33,836 nt of DNA from an uncultured Clostridia bacterium (GCA_947624235.1 CANQJK010000014.1:1-33836), one strand, 5' to 3'; counted from the stretch's first letter, positions 1-8,202 are shown. Notes: generated from the sequence alone by a model not told the origin. Numbers and translations: made by a program.

Positions 1-1848
1 GTTGAGTATGCGCCCGTTTTGCATTGTCAGCACGCACATTATTATGCCGTCCTCCGACAGCATGAGGCGGTCTTTCAGCACCATGTTGCCCACGTCGCCC
101 ACGCCCAAGCCGTCCACCATTACGTTTCCGCAATAGACGTGTTCTGCCACGCGGAAGGTGTTTGCGTCCACTTCCACCACGTCGCCAATTTCGGGGATGA
201 TGATGTTGGACTTTTTGTGTTTGAGGTTCTCCACAAGCATGGCGTGCTGTTTGAGGTGGCGAAACTCTCCGTGCACGGGGATGAAGTACTTGGGCTTTGC
301 CAATGTGTAGATGAGTTTCAACTCCTCCTGACAGGCGTGTCCCGAAACGTGTACGGCGGAAAGCGCCGAATACACCACGTTTGCGCCCAGACGATACAAC
401 TTGTTGATGACGGAATAGACGTCACGCTCGTTGCCGGGGATGGGATTGGCGGATATGACTATCGTGTCGTTGGGACCTATCTGCACCTTGTTGAACTCTC
501 CGCTTGCCATGCGTGTGAGCGCAGACATGGGTTCGCCCTGACTGCCCGTGGACAAAATTACCAATTTGCCGTCGTCTAACGAATTTATTTTGTCAATATC
601 CACAAACATGTCGTCGCTGACGTTGAGTATCCCAACGCGTTTTGCCGTTTCGATGTAGGTGTTCATAGACTTGCCCGTAAGCGCAATCTTGCGCCGATAG
701 GTTTTTGCAAGTTCTATTATCATGCCCAACCTGTCTACGTTGGAGGCAAATGTGGCAATTATTATGCGCCTGCCCTTCGCCTCGGAAAACACGTTGTTTA
801 TCGTCTCCTGCACGACCGATTCGCTCATTGTGTAACCGGGTTTTTCCACGTTGGTAGATTCGCTCATCAGTAGCAACACGCCCTGTTTGCCGATTTCCGC
901 AATGCGGTTGAGGTTCATTATCTCATTGCCCAGCGGAGTGTAGTCTATTTTGAAGTCCCCCGTGTGCAACACCGTCCCCACGGGAGTGCGCAAACATATG
1001 GCTACACTGCCCGCAACGGAGTGGGACACATGAATAAATTCCGCCGTGAAGGCGCCCAAAGACACCACGCTCCTGTCGGATACGGGCACAAAATTGACCA
1101 GATCCGTCACCTTGTGCTCGGCAAGTTTGTTTTCTGCAAGCGCAAGAGTAAGCCGTGTTCCGTACACGTCCACGCGCCTGCCCAGCTTTTCCACAACAAA
1201 GGGGAGCGCGCCGATGTGATCTTCGTGCCCGTGCGTGAGCAAAATGCCCCTTATGTTGTCCTTTTTGTCTTCGAGATAGCTCGTTTCCGGTATCACGACG
1301 TCCACGCCCGGCATGTCCGAACCGGGGAAGCTCATGCCCACATCCACGATGATGATGTCGTTGCCGTATTCGAAAACCGTCATGTTTTTGCCTATCTCGC
1401 CCACACCGCCGAGAAATACCACCCTCAATTTGTGGCGCGGTTTGCGTAGCGTTTGCATAGAGGGCTGTGCACGGCGAGGCGACAATGTGCCGTTTGGTTG
1501 CGACGGGATCCTCGGCGCGTTGCCGACGGGTTTTGTCGATTTTTGTCCTTTTGCTTGGGTTTTTGACGTGTTGCTCGCGCTTTTTGTAAATTTTTGTCCT
1601 TTTGTTTGAGTTTTCATATTATTTGAGGAATTTACCTCGCCTTTTGTCGATTTTTGTTCCCTTTTTGGGGCTTTTGATGTTTTTGATACATTGCCCGCGG
1701 GTTTTGTAGAATTTTGTTCCATTTTGGGTGTTTTTGACGTATTGCTCGCGCTTTTTGTAGAATTTTGTCCTTTTGATTGTTTTTTCATATTATTTGAGGT
1801 ATTTACCGCGCTTTTTGTAGAATTTTGTCCTTTTGATTGTTTTTTCAT
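1..1848 (-). CDS. rnj: Ribonuclease J, C-terminus cut by window edge, long basic N-terminal extension
   Basis: This is a metallo-beta-lactamase/beta-CASP ribonuclease that processes and degrades mRNA and 16S precursor from the 5' end. The frame is open from about 2028 to the left edge. Visible motifs, in order, are LRVVFLGGVGEIGKN, the metal-binding HGHEDHIGALPF, HTGDFKIDYTPL, the beta-CASP segment STGSQGEPMSA, and HVSGHACQEEL followed by PVHGEFRH. By comparison with the usual size of about 555 residues, roughly the last 100 residues lie outside the window. The catalytic core starts near the ATG at 1458, which has no clear ribosome site. In-frame ATGs at 1617, 1722, 1788 and 1848 extend it by up to 130 residues rich in Lys, Ser, Thr, Asn and Gln. 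I chose 1848, the longest ATG start, but the true start is uncertain. Basic N-terminal tails are known on some clostridial RNase J proteins; here the tail is built from repeats. Confidence 0.93.
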   Translation of the reverse strand, partial: MKKQSKGQNSTKSAVNTSNNMKKQSKGQNSTKSASNTSKTPKMEQNSTKPAGNVSKTSKAPKREQKSTKGEVNSSNNMKTQTKGQKFTKSASNTSKTQAKGQKSTKPVGNAPRIPSQPNGTLSPRRAQPSMQTLRKPRHKLRVVFLGGVGEIGKNMTVFEYGNDIIIVDVGMSFPGSDMPGVDVVIPETSYLEDKKDNIRGILLTHGHEDHIGALPFVVEKLGRRVDVYGTRLTLALAENKLAEHKVTDLVNFVPVSDRSVVSLGAFTAEFIHVSHSVAGSVAICLRTPVGTVLHTGDFKIDYTPLGNEIMNLNRIAEIGKQGVLLLMSESTNVEKPGYTMSESVVQETINNVFSEAKGRRIIIATFASNVDRLGMIIELAKTYRRKIALTGKSMNTYIETAKRVGILNVSDDMFVDIDKINSLDDGKLVILSTGSQGEPMSALTRMASGEFNKVQIGPNDTIVISANPIPGNERDVYSVINKLYRLGANVVYSALSAVHVSGHACQEELKLIYTLAKPKYFIPVHGEFRHLKQHAMLVENLKHKKSNIIIPEIGDVVEVDANTFRVAEHVYCGNVMVDGLGVGDVGNMVLKDRLMLSEDGIIMCVLTMQNGRILN

Positions 1849-1895
1849 ATTGTTTGAGGAATTGACCTCGCTTTTTGTAGAATTTTGTCCTTTTT
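1530..1895 (-). repeat. Degenerate repeats encoding the RNase J N-terminal tail
   Basis: Imperfect tandem units, with 60 bp between the ATG codons at 1788 and 1848, repeat a theme that reads on the minus strand as roughly MKKQSKGQNSTKSA followed by NTSNN. The first complete units are nearly identical and those nearer the catalytic domain are more diverged. The tract is in frame with RNase J, and the encoded sequence is positively charged and low in complexity, so it is probably disordered. It could be an RNA-binding tail. Alternatively it may be untranslated leader that happens to be open, because the ribosome-binding sites of the possible starts are weak. Confidence 0.75.
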
Positions 1896-1969
1896 GCGCG
1901 GTTTGCGCAGGGGCGGTGCCCGTCGGAGCCGAGCTCCGAGATTTTTTCAAAGCGTCCGAGTTGCCTGCG

Positions 1970-2122
1970 GAAGCGCTCGGGTATTCCGCGCAAAAAGGCT
2001 TCGCGCGTCGCAACTCGCCTTTTGACATCACCGCTCACACGAACAGTGTGGGCGGTACCGCTGTCAGGCGGTTGCTCCTTTCCCCACCAAGTCTTTTGGA
2101 CTTGTTGGGGGCCCCGTAATTG
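1970..2122. repeat. Dispersed structured element, copy 1
   Basis: About 150 bp nearly identical to 2512-2656 and related to 20405-20540 and 20890-21040. It contains two hairpins. One has arms CCGCTCACAC and GTGTGGGCGG near 2030-2055. The other has arms CCCCACCAAGTC (2082-2093) and GACTTGTTGGGG (2099-2110) around a 5-base loop. Short open frames through it occur in both directions in every copy and are not convincing genes. Confidence 0.85.
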
Positions 2123-2124
2123 CC

Positions 2125-2487
2125 CTCGTTGCAGATTATTTTAAAGGGGACACACTCGCTCCCACTATTACAAGGTCGGGACATTGTTTTGACTTACTGG
2201 TTTCGCGACAGTCCCTCGTTGCAGATTGTTTTGATTGGGGACATGCTCGCTCTGTCTATCACAAGGTCGGGACATTGTTTTTGACTAACCGATTTCGGGA
2301 CAGTCCCTCGTTGCAGATTATTTTGCGCGAAACACCCTCGCTCTGTCTATCACAAGGTCGGGACATTGTTTTGACTTACTGATTTCAGGACAGTCCCTCG
2401 TTGCAGATTGTTTTGATTGGGGACATGCTCGCTCTGTCTATCACAAGGTCGGGACATTGTTTTGACTTACTGGTTTCGCGACAGTCC
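2125..2487. repeat. Tandem array of about 90 bp units
   Basis: Four units start with CTCGTTGCAGATT at 2125, 2215, 2307 and 2397, with a fifth start at 2488, so the period is 90-92 bp. Each unit continues through CTCGCTC, an ACAAGGTCGGGACATTG segment, TTTTGACT(T/A)A(C/A)(T/C)G, and (G/A)TTTC to CAGTCC. A core of about 15 bases after the GCAGATT is swapped between three variants: TTTTGCGCGAAACA, TTTTGATTGGGGACA and TTTTAAAGGGGACA. Single or partial units recur at 2660-2850, 5225-5290 (reverse), 20545-20900, 21240-21390, 27930-28030 (reverse) and 29890-30110. Confidence 0.88.
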
Positions 2488-3032
2488 CTCGTTGCAGATT
2501 ATGGTGTCGCTCGGGTATTCCGCGCAAAAAGGCTTCGCGCGTCGCAACTCGCCTTTTGACATCACCGCTCACACGAACAGTGTGGGCGGTACCGCTGTCA
2601 GGCGGTTGCTCCTTTCCCCACCAAGTCTTTTGGACTTGTTGGGGGCCCCGTAATTGCACTCGTTGCAGATTATTTTGCGCGAAACACCCTCGCTCTTTGT
2701 ATTACAAGGTCCCCGACCGCCCGCCCCTATTCGCGGGGATGTGATTGTGAGTGCCATAAATGATGTCGTTCGGACGCGAAACACCCTCGCTCTTTGTATT
2801 GCAAGTCGTTGCGTTGATTTTGACTTATCAATTTCGAGGCTGTGTTCTGTCCGTCACATATCCCTTGCAAAGTGGTTTTGCCTTGGGGATAACGAGGGGC
2901 GAAAGTGCGCGTGGTCGTTAGTTATTTTTTACTTCGTCGGGTTGTTCCATACTCCGACGGCTTTTGCGTTGCAAAAAGCGACAGGGTATCCCCCTAGTCG
3001 CCCATCAGTAAACTATGATCTTTTGTGCCCTA
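2488..3032. repeat. Composite repeat: copy 2 of the structured element plus decayed units
   Basis: Copy 2 of the structured element (2512-2656) is bracketed by complementary arms CGCGCAAAA (2521-2529) and TTTTGCGCG (2673-2681). Its inner hairpin has arms 2616-2627 and 2633-2644. From 2690 to 3030 there are only fragments of the tandem unit (for example ACACCCTCGCTCTTTGTATT twice) and unrecognised sequence. No gene is supportable in this gap. Confidence 0.75.
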
Positions 3033-4004
3033 TCACTTTGAGCGAGCTTGGCGCGCCCTTCTTTTGTTATACCGTTCCGTGCCCTCTATCTCCACACGCT
3101 TGTAGAAAAACGGCTTGTTGTCCGCGCGGAAATATTCCACCATGTTGACGCATTTGAGGTAGAAAAACAGCACAAAGTTGGGGACGGACGTCAACGCCAC
3201 TTTTAGCAGGGTGTTGTTCACAAACATGATGGAGCAAAGGCTGATGGCAAGCATGATGAGGGTGACAACAAGCGTTTTCCAAAACACATGCCAAAAGTGC
3301 GTCATCACGCGGGACATGCCAGACTTGAACGCCTGCCTTGCCGTCAACTCCGTTTGACACACCACGCTGGGCAAGCAGAAGGCAAAAAGCGTCAACCTTG
3401 CAACGTAGAACATCACCGCAATTGCCAACACGGGAATTATCGTCCACCAATTGAATGCCAACAAAAACATCAAATAGAACCCCGCGCAACCGCTGACGAT
3501 AAGTATATCCAACGGCAGGGCGATGAGCGTTTGCAACAGCACGAACGTCCAGCTTCGGCGTTGCTCCTTGATGAAAAACCAAGTGAAGGGGCGCTCGGCG
3601 TTGCTGGTCATAAACTCTTCCAGTTGACAGCCCACCGTCACGTCCGTTACGGACACCAACAGCCTGTACACCACAAACATAAAGCACACCAAAACGTAGG
3701 ACACGGTAACGTCCCCCCAAGGGAAGCGCACGGAGGCAATGGCGCTGTGCAAATTGGCTATCAAGTCGCCCAGTTGCGAAGAAAACTGCTCGCTGTCGAA
3801 GGTGCCGTTTACCACGGAATTGACGGCGTCGGAAACAAAGTTTTGCACATGATTGTTGCGCACAATGTCAACGATGTCCTCAATGGCATGTCCGAAGATC
3901 AACACGCCGAGGGCTATCACCAGCGCAAAAAGCAACGCTTGGTACAATATCGATTTGATTAGCACCTTCCAGTTGTGGTAGGCGAGCCGAAGTGATTTGA
4001 TCAT
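3033..4004 (-). CDS. Polytopic membrane protein, unknown function
   Basis: This 323-residue protein is not a family I recognise. Hydrophobic segments lie near residues 17-38, 102-122, 152-176, 182-215 (long enough for two passes), 240-262 and 267-290. A polar stretch of about 60 residues follows the first segment and a basic tail (RYNKRRARQARSK) closes the protein, suggesting a cytoplasmic C-terminus. There is no signal peptidase site and no catalytic motif. The ATG at 4004 follows the stop of the upstream membrane protein by 12 bp, so the two are almost certainly cotranscribed. The ribosome site is weak (GAG only), which suggests translational coupling. Both products resemble the membrane-only proteins of uncharacterised clostridial operons that may be transport or envelope components; that role is a guess. 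Confidence 0.8.
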   Translation of the reverse strand: MIKSLRLAYHNWKVLIKSILYQALLFALVIALGVLIFGHAIEDIVDIVRNNHVQNFVSDAVNSVVNGTFDSEQFSSQLGDLIANLHSAIASVRFPWGDVTVSYVLVCFMFVVYRLLVSVTDVTVGCQLEEFMTSNAERPFTWFFIKEQRRSWTFVLLQTLIALPLDILIVSGCAGFYLMFLLAFNWWTIIPVLAIAVMFYVARLTLFAFCLPSVVCQTELTARQAFKSGMSRVMTHFWHVFWKTLVVTLIMLAISLCSIMFVNNTLLKVALTSVPNFVLFFYLKCVNMVEYFRADNKPFFYKRVEIEGTERYNKRRARQARSK

Positions 4005-4016
4005 GTTTTACAACTC

Positions 4017-4847
4017 TCAACCGAACATTATTTTGCTTATGTCGCGACGTTCTCCGCCCGCCTCGTCGTAGTAGGCTTTGAAAGCGAGGCAGGGAACATA
4101 CGTCACGGCAAACAGAAACGCCACAAAGTACACCAAAATATCCAAGTTGTACGGGGCAAGCAGATATGCCAATGCCAACACGCCCAATCTACACAGCGGA
4201 TACAACAGGCTGAGCATACACATCAACGACTTTTTGCGGTACATGGCGCGCGCAGAGTAGGACATTGCCCTGTTGAAGCGGTAGTTTTCGCTGTATTTGA
4301 GGGGGAAGGATATGATGAGCAATGCAAACAGATAGGTCAAAAACGCCCTCACGGCAAAGGTGAGCGCAAAGGTTATCACCGCGATTGCCACCGCGTTGCC
4401 CACAAACCGAATGAGGAAGGAAACGCCTATCACCGCCAGAACGCACAACTCCGATACCGATATCCAACACAGAATGTACACGAGCATGAGAGGGAATATC
4501 CCAAATGCGCGCCTGATGGGCAGGACGGGCATAAGTCCCATGCGCATGTGCCTGTCTATCTTGACAACGGCAATGCTCATAGCCAAAGCAAACACCGCCA
4601 ACGCGCACAACATCACCCACCAATACCTGCCGAAACGAAGCACCGAAAGGACATAGAGCAACTGCTGTGAACAATTGTCCATTGTTAAACTGTTGTTGAC
4701 CACCGCGCCGAACAGCTCCACCTCTGCCGAGGGCTTGTACAGCCAACATGCCAGCGCCAACAACACCGCAACGGGTAGGGTGACGTACACCAACTTGAAG
4801 AAGTTGCGGAACATATAGGAGACGGAAGATTTGCTTTGATATCTCAT
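4017..4847 (-). CDS. Polytopic membrane protein, unknown function
   Basis: This 276-residue protein is first in a two-gene operon. Hydrophobic stretches lie near residues 20-38, 75-97, 113-137, 140-175 and 210-262, giving about six transmembrane passes and no large soluble domain. The cytoplasmic-looking N-terminus is short and polar. A basic stretch, SYSARAMYRKKS, precedes the last membrane block. I do not recognise the family. No ribosome-binding site lies before the ATG at 4847, and a near-consensus promoter is placed so that transcription would begin at or within a base or two of the start codon. The gene may therefore be read from a leaderless mRNA. The next in-frame ATG, at 4814, also lacks a ribosome site. 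Confidence 0.8.
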   Translation of the reverse strand: MRYQSKSSVSYMFRNFFKLVYVTLPVAVLLALACWLYKPSAEVELFGAVVNNSLTMDNCSQQLLYVLSVLRFGRYWWVMLCALAVFALAMSIAVVKIDRHMRMGLMPVLPIRRAFGIFPLMLVYILCWISVSELCVLAVIGVSFLIRFVGNAVAIAVITFALTFAVRAFLTYLFALLIISFPLKYSENYRFNRAMSYSARAMYRKKSLMCMLSLLYPLCRLGVLALAYLLAPYNLDILVYFVAFLFAVTYVPCLAFKAYYDEAGGERRDISKIMFG

Positions 4848-4854
4848 TGCACTT

Positions 4855-4883
4855 ATTATACAATAAACAATTTATTTTATCAA
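4855..4883 (-). promoter_or_regulatory. Sigma-70-type promoter abutting the start codon
   Basis: On the minus strand, -35 TTGATA (4883-4878), a 17-bp spacer, and -10 TATAAT (4860-4855) preceded by TG. Only 7 bp separate the -10 from the ATG at 4847, so the expected start of transcription coincides with the start codon. Confidence 0.72.
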
Positions 4884-4990
4884 CTGTTTTGAACAGGTTG
4901 CACACCGCTTGCGTTTTGAAGTTTGCGTTGCGACCTTTGCATGCGCGAGGTTGGCGTCGCTATTCGCGATGATGTGTCGCACCGTTTGCG

Positions 4991-5134
4991 ATGTCGTTGT
5001 GCACTGTTTGCGACGATGTTTCGATATGAGATTTTGTCCTAAACGCATGACGTCCTGCCGTTTGACAAGATTTTTGTTGAAATGCAATGTCGTTGCGCAC
5101 TGTTGCGACGTTGTTTCGATACGAGACTTTTTCG
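4991..5134. repeat. Direct repeat pair in the intergenic region
   Basis: A segment of about 48 bp beginning ATGTCGTTG and containing GCACTGTT(T)GCGACG and TTTCGATA occurs at 4991-5039 and again at 5087-5134, 96 bp apart and about 85% alike. The surroundings (4910-5130) are rich in TTGCGACG-like words that recall the decamer arrays at 14171 and 16701, but here I see no fixed 10-bp register. No gene is supported between 4848 and 5490. Confidence 0.6.
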
Positions 5135-5135
5135 T

Positions 5136-5176
5136 AAAAAAGGGTGAAGTTCGCACACTGAGTACAAACTTCACCC
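5136..5176 (-). terminator. Rho-independent terminator for leftward transcription
   Basis: On the minus strand, the perfect 10-bp stem GGGTGAAGTT / AACTTCACCC (5176-5167 and 5151-5142) has a 15-base loop and is followed by six T (5141-5136). It lies downstream of the phage head module ending at 5492 and probably ends that transcript. Confidence 0.85.
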
Positions 5177-5292
5177 GAAAAATTTAGTTTCCAAGTGTCC
5201 CGTAGAGAACACGAACATTCCTCACGAAAGCGCTAATACATATCCACCGAGAACAAAACACATTTCCGAAACCGGTAGTCATAAAAATGTTC

Positions 5293-5486
5293 CTACAAGT
5301 GGCGACCTGCGCGTCACTTGTAGCCCTCCCCGGGGATGCCGGGGGTATGGGAGACACCGGCGAAGTTCTAAACAATGAACAACCGGGCAGGTTGTTCCGC
5401 AGTAGTCCGACCAAGTCGGCGCGCTCTTCGCGCGCCCCGTAGGGGTAAGGTTGCGTAGTCAACCCAACCGACTTGCGTTTGGTCGG
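5293..5486. other. Hairpin-rich, possibly structured non-coding RNA
   Basis: Five or more consecutive stems fill this 194-bp stretch. They are CTACAAGTG/CACTTGTAG (5293-5301 with 5315-5323), CCCCGG/CCGGGG (5328-5333 with 5339-5344), AACAACC/GGTTGTT (5378-5384 with 5390-5396), and a branched unit closed by CCGACCAA/TTGGTCGG (5407-5414 with 5479-5486). The branched unit encloses GGCGCGC-TCTTC-GCGCGCC (5418-5436) and GGTTG/CAACC (5449-5453 with 5460-5464). It lies between the last head gene and its terminator, so it would be in the 3' part of that transcript. I do not match it to a known RNA family. Flanking sequence at 5260-5290 is a reversed piece of the dispersed repeat family. Confidence 0.5.
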
Positions 5487-5491
5487 ATAAT

Positions 5492-6424
5492 TTACGGTAC
5501 AAGTGTCGTGTTTACCCAATCCACAAAGCCCGAGTAGTACGCGCCCAAATTGTTGCGCACAAAGGAGTCTATCGACAGCACAAAATTGCCCTCGTCCCGC
5601 GTGTAGGAAGAAAACGTGTCGATAAACAGGTTGTATTTTTCCCGCTCTATCATGTCGCGGAAGCCCGTTTCTCCCAACTGCTGATACAGTTTTTGGTTCT
5701 GCTCGGCGCGTTCCTCAGCGTAACGCCAGGCGCTTTCGTATGCCCTTTCGCGAGAATATTGGTAGCGCTGTTCCTTCTCTTCCAGACTGTTGTTGTACTT
5801 GATGATGCTTATTCGCCGTGATTCCTCGCTGTCTGCAAGCTTTTGGTAGGCTTTGGCAAGACGGGCAAGGCGGTCCTCTTCCAGTGCGTCGCAACTTTGC
5901 TGGTACAGTTGCTCCTCGTCCTCTTCTGCGCGGGTGATGAGTTCCCTTTCTGCCTGCGCGTCGGTGTTGGCTCGGCGAACGTTTTCCTGATATTTTGTTG
6001 CGCAGTCGTCCAATGCGGACGTCGCCGTGGAACTGAACGACAAGCCGTGATTTACCAACTTGCGATGTATCGTCGCCTGCTCTACGCCGTAGTCGTCGGC
6101 AAGGTTTCGGCAGGTGACTTCCAACTGCGCGCTCAACTTGTCCCGTTGAAGGGCAAAACTTTTGAGCTTTGTAGCGTGGCTTTTGTCCAGTGCGCTCTGC
6201 TTGGTGATGGTGGCGGAGGCGATCTCCTGTTCGGCAAGGGCGGTAAGTTCCTCTTCCGACTTGGGAACGTAGTCCAACTTTTCCAAATTGAGGCTGGGCG
6301 GAAGGTTGAGTTGCGGTTCCACCACGTCCGTGCTGTACTTGATGTCCACTTCGCGACAGCGGTTTTTGAGTTCCTCGTATTCGCTACGCAACTGCTCCAT
6401 TCGTTGGGAAGAAATGCTGGGCAT
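5492..6424 (-). CDS. Coiled-coil phage protein, last gene of the head module
   Basis: This 310-residue protein is mostly predicted helix, with long charged heptad-like stretches (about residues 60-265, rich in Glu, Arg, Gln and Leu) and a short non-helical C-terminus. The ATG at 6424 has a good site, GGGGAGGAG, and lies 3 bp beyond the stop of the preceding beta-propeller-like gene. I cannot assign a family. By position (portal, scaffold, coat, adaptor, hub, then this) it occupies the place of the P22 gene 26 needle or of the ejection proteins. Needle proteins are slender trimeric coiled coils, which fits the composition. A role as a minor virion or ejection protein is inference from order only. 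Confidence 0.72.
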   Translation of the reverse strand: MPSISSQRMEQLRSEYEELKNRCREVDIKYSTDVVEPQLNLPPSLNLEKLDYVPKSEEELTALAEQEIASATITKQSALDKSHATKLKSFALQRDKLSAQLEVTCRNLADDYGVEQATIHRKLVNHGLSFSSTATSALDDCATKYQENVRRANTDAQAERELITRAEEDEEQLYQQSCDALEEDRLARLAKAYQKLADSEESRRISIIKYNNSLEEKEQRYQYSRERAYESAWRYAEERAEQNQKLYQQLGETGFRDMIEREKYNLFIDTFSSYTRDEGNFVLSIDSFVRNNLGAYYSGFVDWVNTTLVP

Positions 6425-6427
6425 AAA

Positions 6428-7654
6428 CTACTCCTCCCCGTAAACGCGCGCGGACAACCTGACGCTGTCTATATCCATGTCTTCCGACTGCAACTCCAAC
6501 GCAAATTGCTTGCCGTAGGCGGATAGTCGCAGGCTTTGCAAGCCGTTTTTTCCGCTGAGGGTGTACAGCCGTTTGACGCCGTCCGCTTCCACAAACACGT
6601 CGGCGTTTTGCCTTGTGCGGATGTACAGGCGGTCGAGATACTTTGTGCGCCCGATGCCAAAATGGATGTTTTCAAAGCGCACGCAGGCGTTTCCGCCCTC
6701 TTCCAAAACGTACAGCTTGCCCTGACGTGTGCCGTAGACGGTGTTGCCGTCCGAGCAAAGATAGTCGAATCCCTCGGCGAACACGCCCTTTATCCTGCCC
6801 TCTTTGACGTCCAACAGCAGGGTGATGTCGTTTTGCGCACCGCCCTTGCGACGGCAGGACACAAGGTAGCAATTGCCCTGTCGGCAAGCCGTGGCTGTGG
6901 AAAAGTCGGCAAATTCCGTAAGGTTTGCGAAAATTCTTTCCGCTTTGGCGGAGCCTGTCATCTTGCGCAGACCGCTGTCGGTGGCGAACACCGCGCAGTC
7001 CCCCATGTAGACGGCGGAACTCGGGCTTACGTTGCCCATTCCCCTTGCAAAGGGGTAAAATTGCGACTCGATGTCCTCTCCATCGGGGCAATACACATAG
7101 CATGTGTCCCCCAAAAGGTACAACTGTTTGCCCGCAGAAAGCACAGCGGAGCACTTGTCGTGCGCAAAGATCTTTTGTCCGCTCAGCCACTTGCTGGGTT
7201 GGGCGGGATCGCTTGCCACCAATTCCCTTTCGTCCACTCCCACCAGTCTGTCACCGCATACGGCGACGGAATTGTACCCGTAGGGGTTGATGAGCGTAGC
7301 CGTTTCGCCCAGCGTGTAGGTGCCTATCTTGACGCCGGAAAACACCACGCCGTTGTTGAAAACCGTGCAGGAGCCGTCCTGTCCGCCCTTGGTGACAAGG
7401 CGCGTGGCTTCCCCCTCAAAAAGGGTGTACACGCCGTCCTCGGCAAGGACGTACAACTTGTTTTGCCAAAAGAGCAAGGGCTTTACGGCTTTGGGAGCAA
7501 ATTGCGCCTCGACAAACTGCCCTGCCGAGCGGTAACTTTTGTTTACTCTCACGCCGTCGCACACTTCTGCCTTGTCCTCCAACGTAACGTCAAAGGTCTC
7601 GACGCATCGCGTTTTGGCGATATGGGGTAGGTTTTTGGGCAATATCACCCTCAT
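6428..7654 (-). CDS. Beta-rich phage structural protein, possible P22 gp10-like tail hub
   Basis: This 408-residue protein consists of repeated short beta-strand phrases of the type KLYVLAEDGVYTLF, QLYLLGDTCYVYC and KLYVLEEGGNACVRF, spaced about 40-50 residues apart as in beta-propellers. An open frame extends further upstream to 8002, but the start is set at the ATG at 7654. That ATG overlaps the stop of the adaptor gene (TGATG) and follows a G-rich ribosome site inside that gene, giving translational coupling. The upstream 116 codons are the shadow of the adaptor gene. In P22 the beta-propeller hub gp10 (472 residues) directly follows the adaptor gp4, the same order as here. Assignment to the tail hub is therefore inference from fold-like repeats plus position. 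Confidence 0.78.
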   Translation of the reverse strand: MRVILPKNLPHIAKTRCVETFDVTLEDKAEVCDGVRVNKSYRSAGQFVEAQFAPKAVKPLLFWQNKLYVLAEDGVYTLFEGEATRLVTKGGQDGSCTVFNNGVVFSGVKIGTYTLGETATLINPYGYNSVAVCGDRLVGVDERELVASDPAQPSKWLSGQKIFAHDKCSAVLSAGKQLYLLGDTCYVYCPDGEDIESQFYPFARGMGNVSPSSAVYMGDCAVFATDSGLRKMTGSAKAERIFANLTEFADFSTATACRQGNCYLVSCRRKGGAQNDITLLLDVKEGRIKGVFAEGFDYLCSDGNTVYGTRQGKLYVLEEGGNACVRFENIHFGIGRTKYLDRLYIRTRQNADVFVEADGVKRLYTLSGKNGLQSLRLSAYGKQFALELQSEDMDIDSVRLSARVYGEE

Positions 7655-8202
7655 CACCACCACCCCCTGACAGGCAGGCGCAAGGCATACTGCGTACTGC
7701 AACACACTGCCAACGCGTCGCGAAAACGGTCGTCCCATTGGCGGGCAAGATCCCAATCGCCCGTTACGGCGTAGTACTCGCGTAGCACTCCGTACACAAA
7801 CACCCTGTCCGTTATGCGTTGGGAAGGAAGCACCACTTCGCTGTCCCAACTTACCTCGTCGGGCAGGCGCGCGTAGCACATGTTGAACAGACCGTCCCTT
7901 TCCACCCACAGCTTGTTGTCGCCGTAGCGAAAATGCACGTCCTGTCCTTCGCCGTCCACAAGGGATAGCACGCGACACATTTTGTAGGCGGAGGTGTCGC
8001 AAAAACCATCCTTAACTTCCACCACCGTCTTGCGGAGCGCCTGCGCATAACTGCGGTACAGCTCCTCCAACACCGTGTTGCAACACTCCACCAGTTTGCG
8101 CGCACGGCTGTCGTCGGGTGTGTTGACAAGCACAAAATAGGTGGAGGGAAAGTCCAGATCCGCCAACTCTCCGCATATTTTTACAATTTCTTTAACTTTC
8201 AT
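7654..8202 (-). CDS. Phage head-tail adaptor / head completion protein (P22 gp4-like position)
   Basis: A 182-residue protein with an alpha-helical N-terminal half (KLVECCNTVLEELYRSYAQ) and the C-terminal phrase ITDRVFVYGVLREYYAVTGD, typical of adaptor proteins that dock under the portal (the P22 gp4 / gp6-like connector superfamily). Its length is close to the 166 residues of P22 gp4. The ATG at 8202 has an AGGAG site and overlaps the preceding gene by 11 bp; its stop codon overlaps the next start. The tight coupling and position after the coat protein support a connector role. The sequence similarity is recalled rather than searched. Confidence 0.72.
   Translation of the reverse strand: MKVKEIVKICGELADLDFPSTYFVLVNTPDDSRARKLVECCNTVLEELYRSYAQALRKTVVEVKDGFCDTSAYKMCRVLSLVDGEGQDVHFRYGDNKLWVERDGLFNMCYARLPDEVSWDSEVVLPSQRITDRVFVYGVLREYYAVTGDWDLARQWDDRFRDALAVCCSTQYALRLPVRGWW

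Noticed and set aside
1691-2119. Plus-strand frame of 142 codons with LFVEFCPF repeats
   Set aside because: It is the antisense of the RNase J N-terminal repeat tract and then runs into a dispersed repeat; no ribosome site.
5293-5486. Hammerhead or HDV-like ribozyme, or known riboswitch
   Set aside because: I looked for the conserved cores (for example CTGATGA with GAAA) on both strands and did not find them; only generic stems are visible.
5184-5519. Minus-strand frame of 111 codons after the head module
   Set aside because: It spans several strong hairpins, overlaps the end of the coiled-coil gene in another frame and has no ribosome site.
7655-8002. N-terminal extension of the beta-propeller-like gene to 8002
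   Set aside because: The extra 116 codons overlap the adaptor gene in another frame and have low-quality, Arg-rich composition. The TGATG overlap at 7654 gives a better start.
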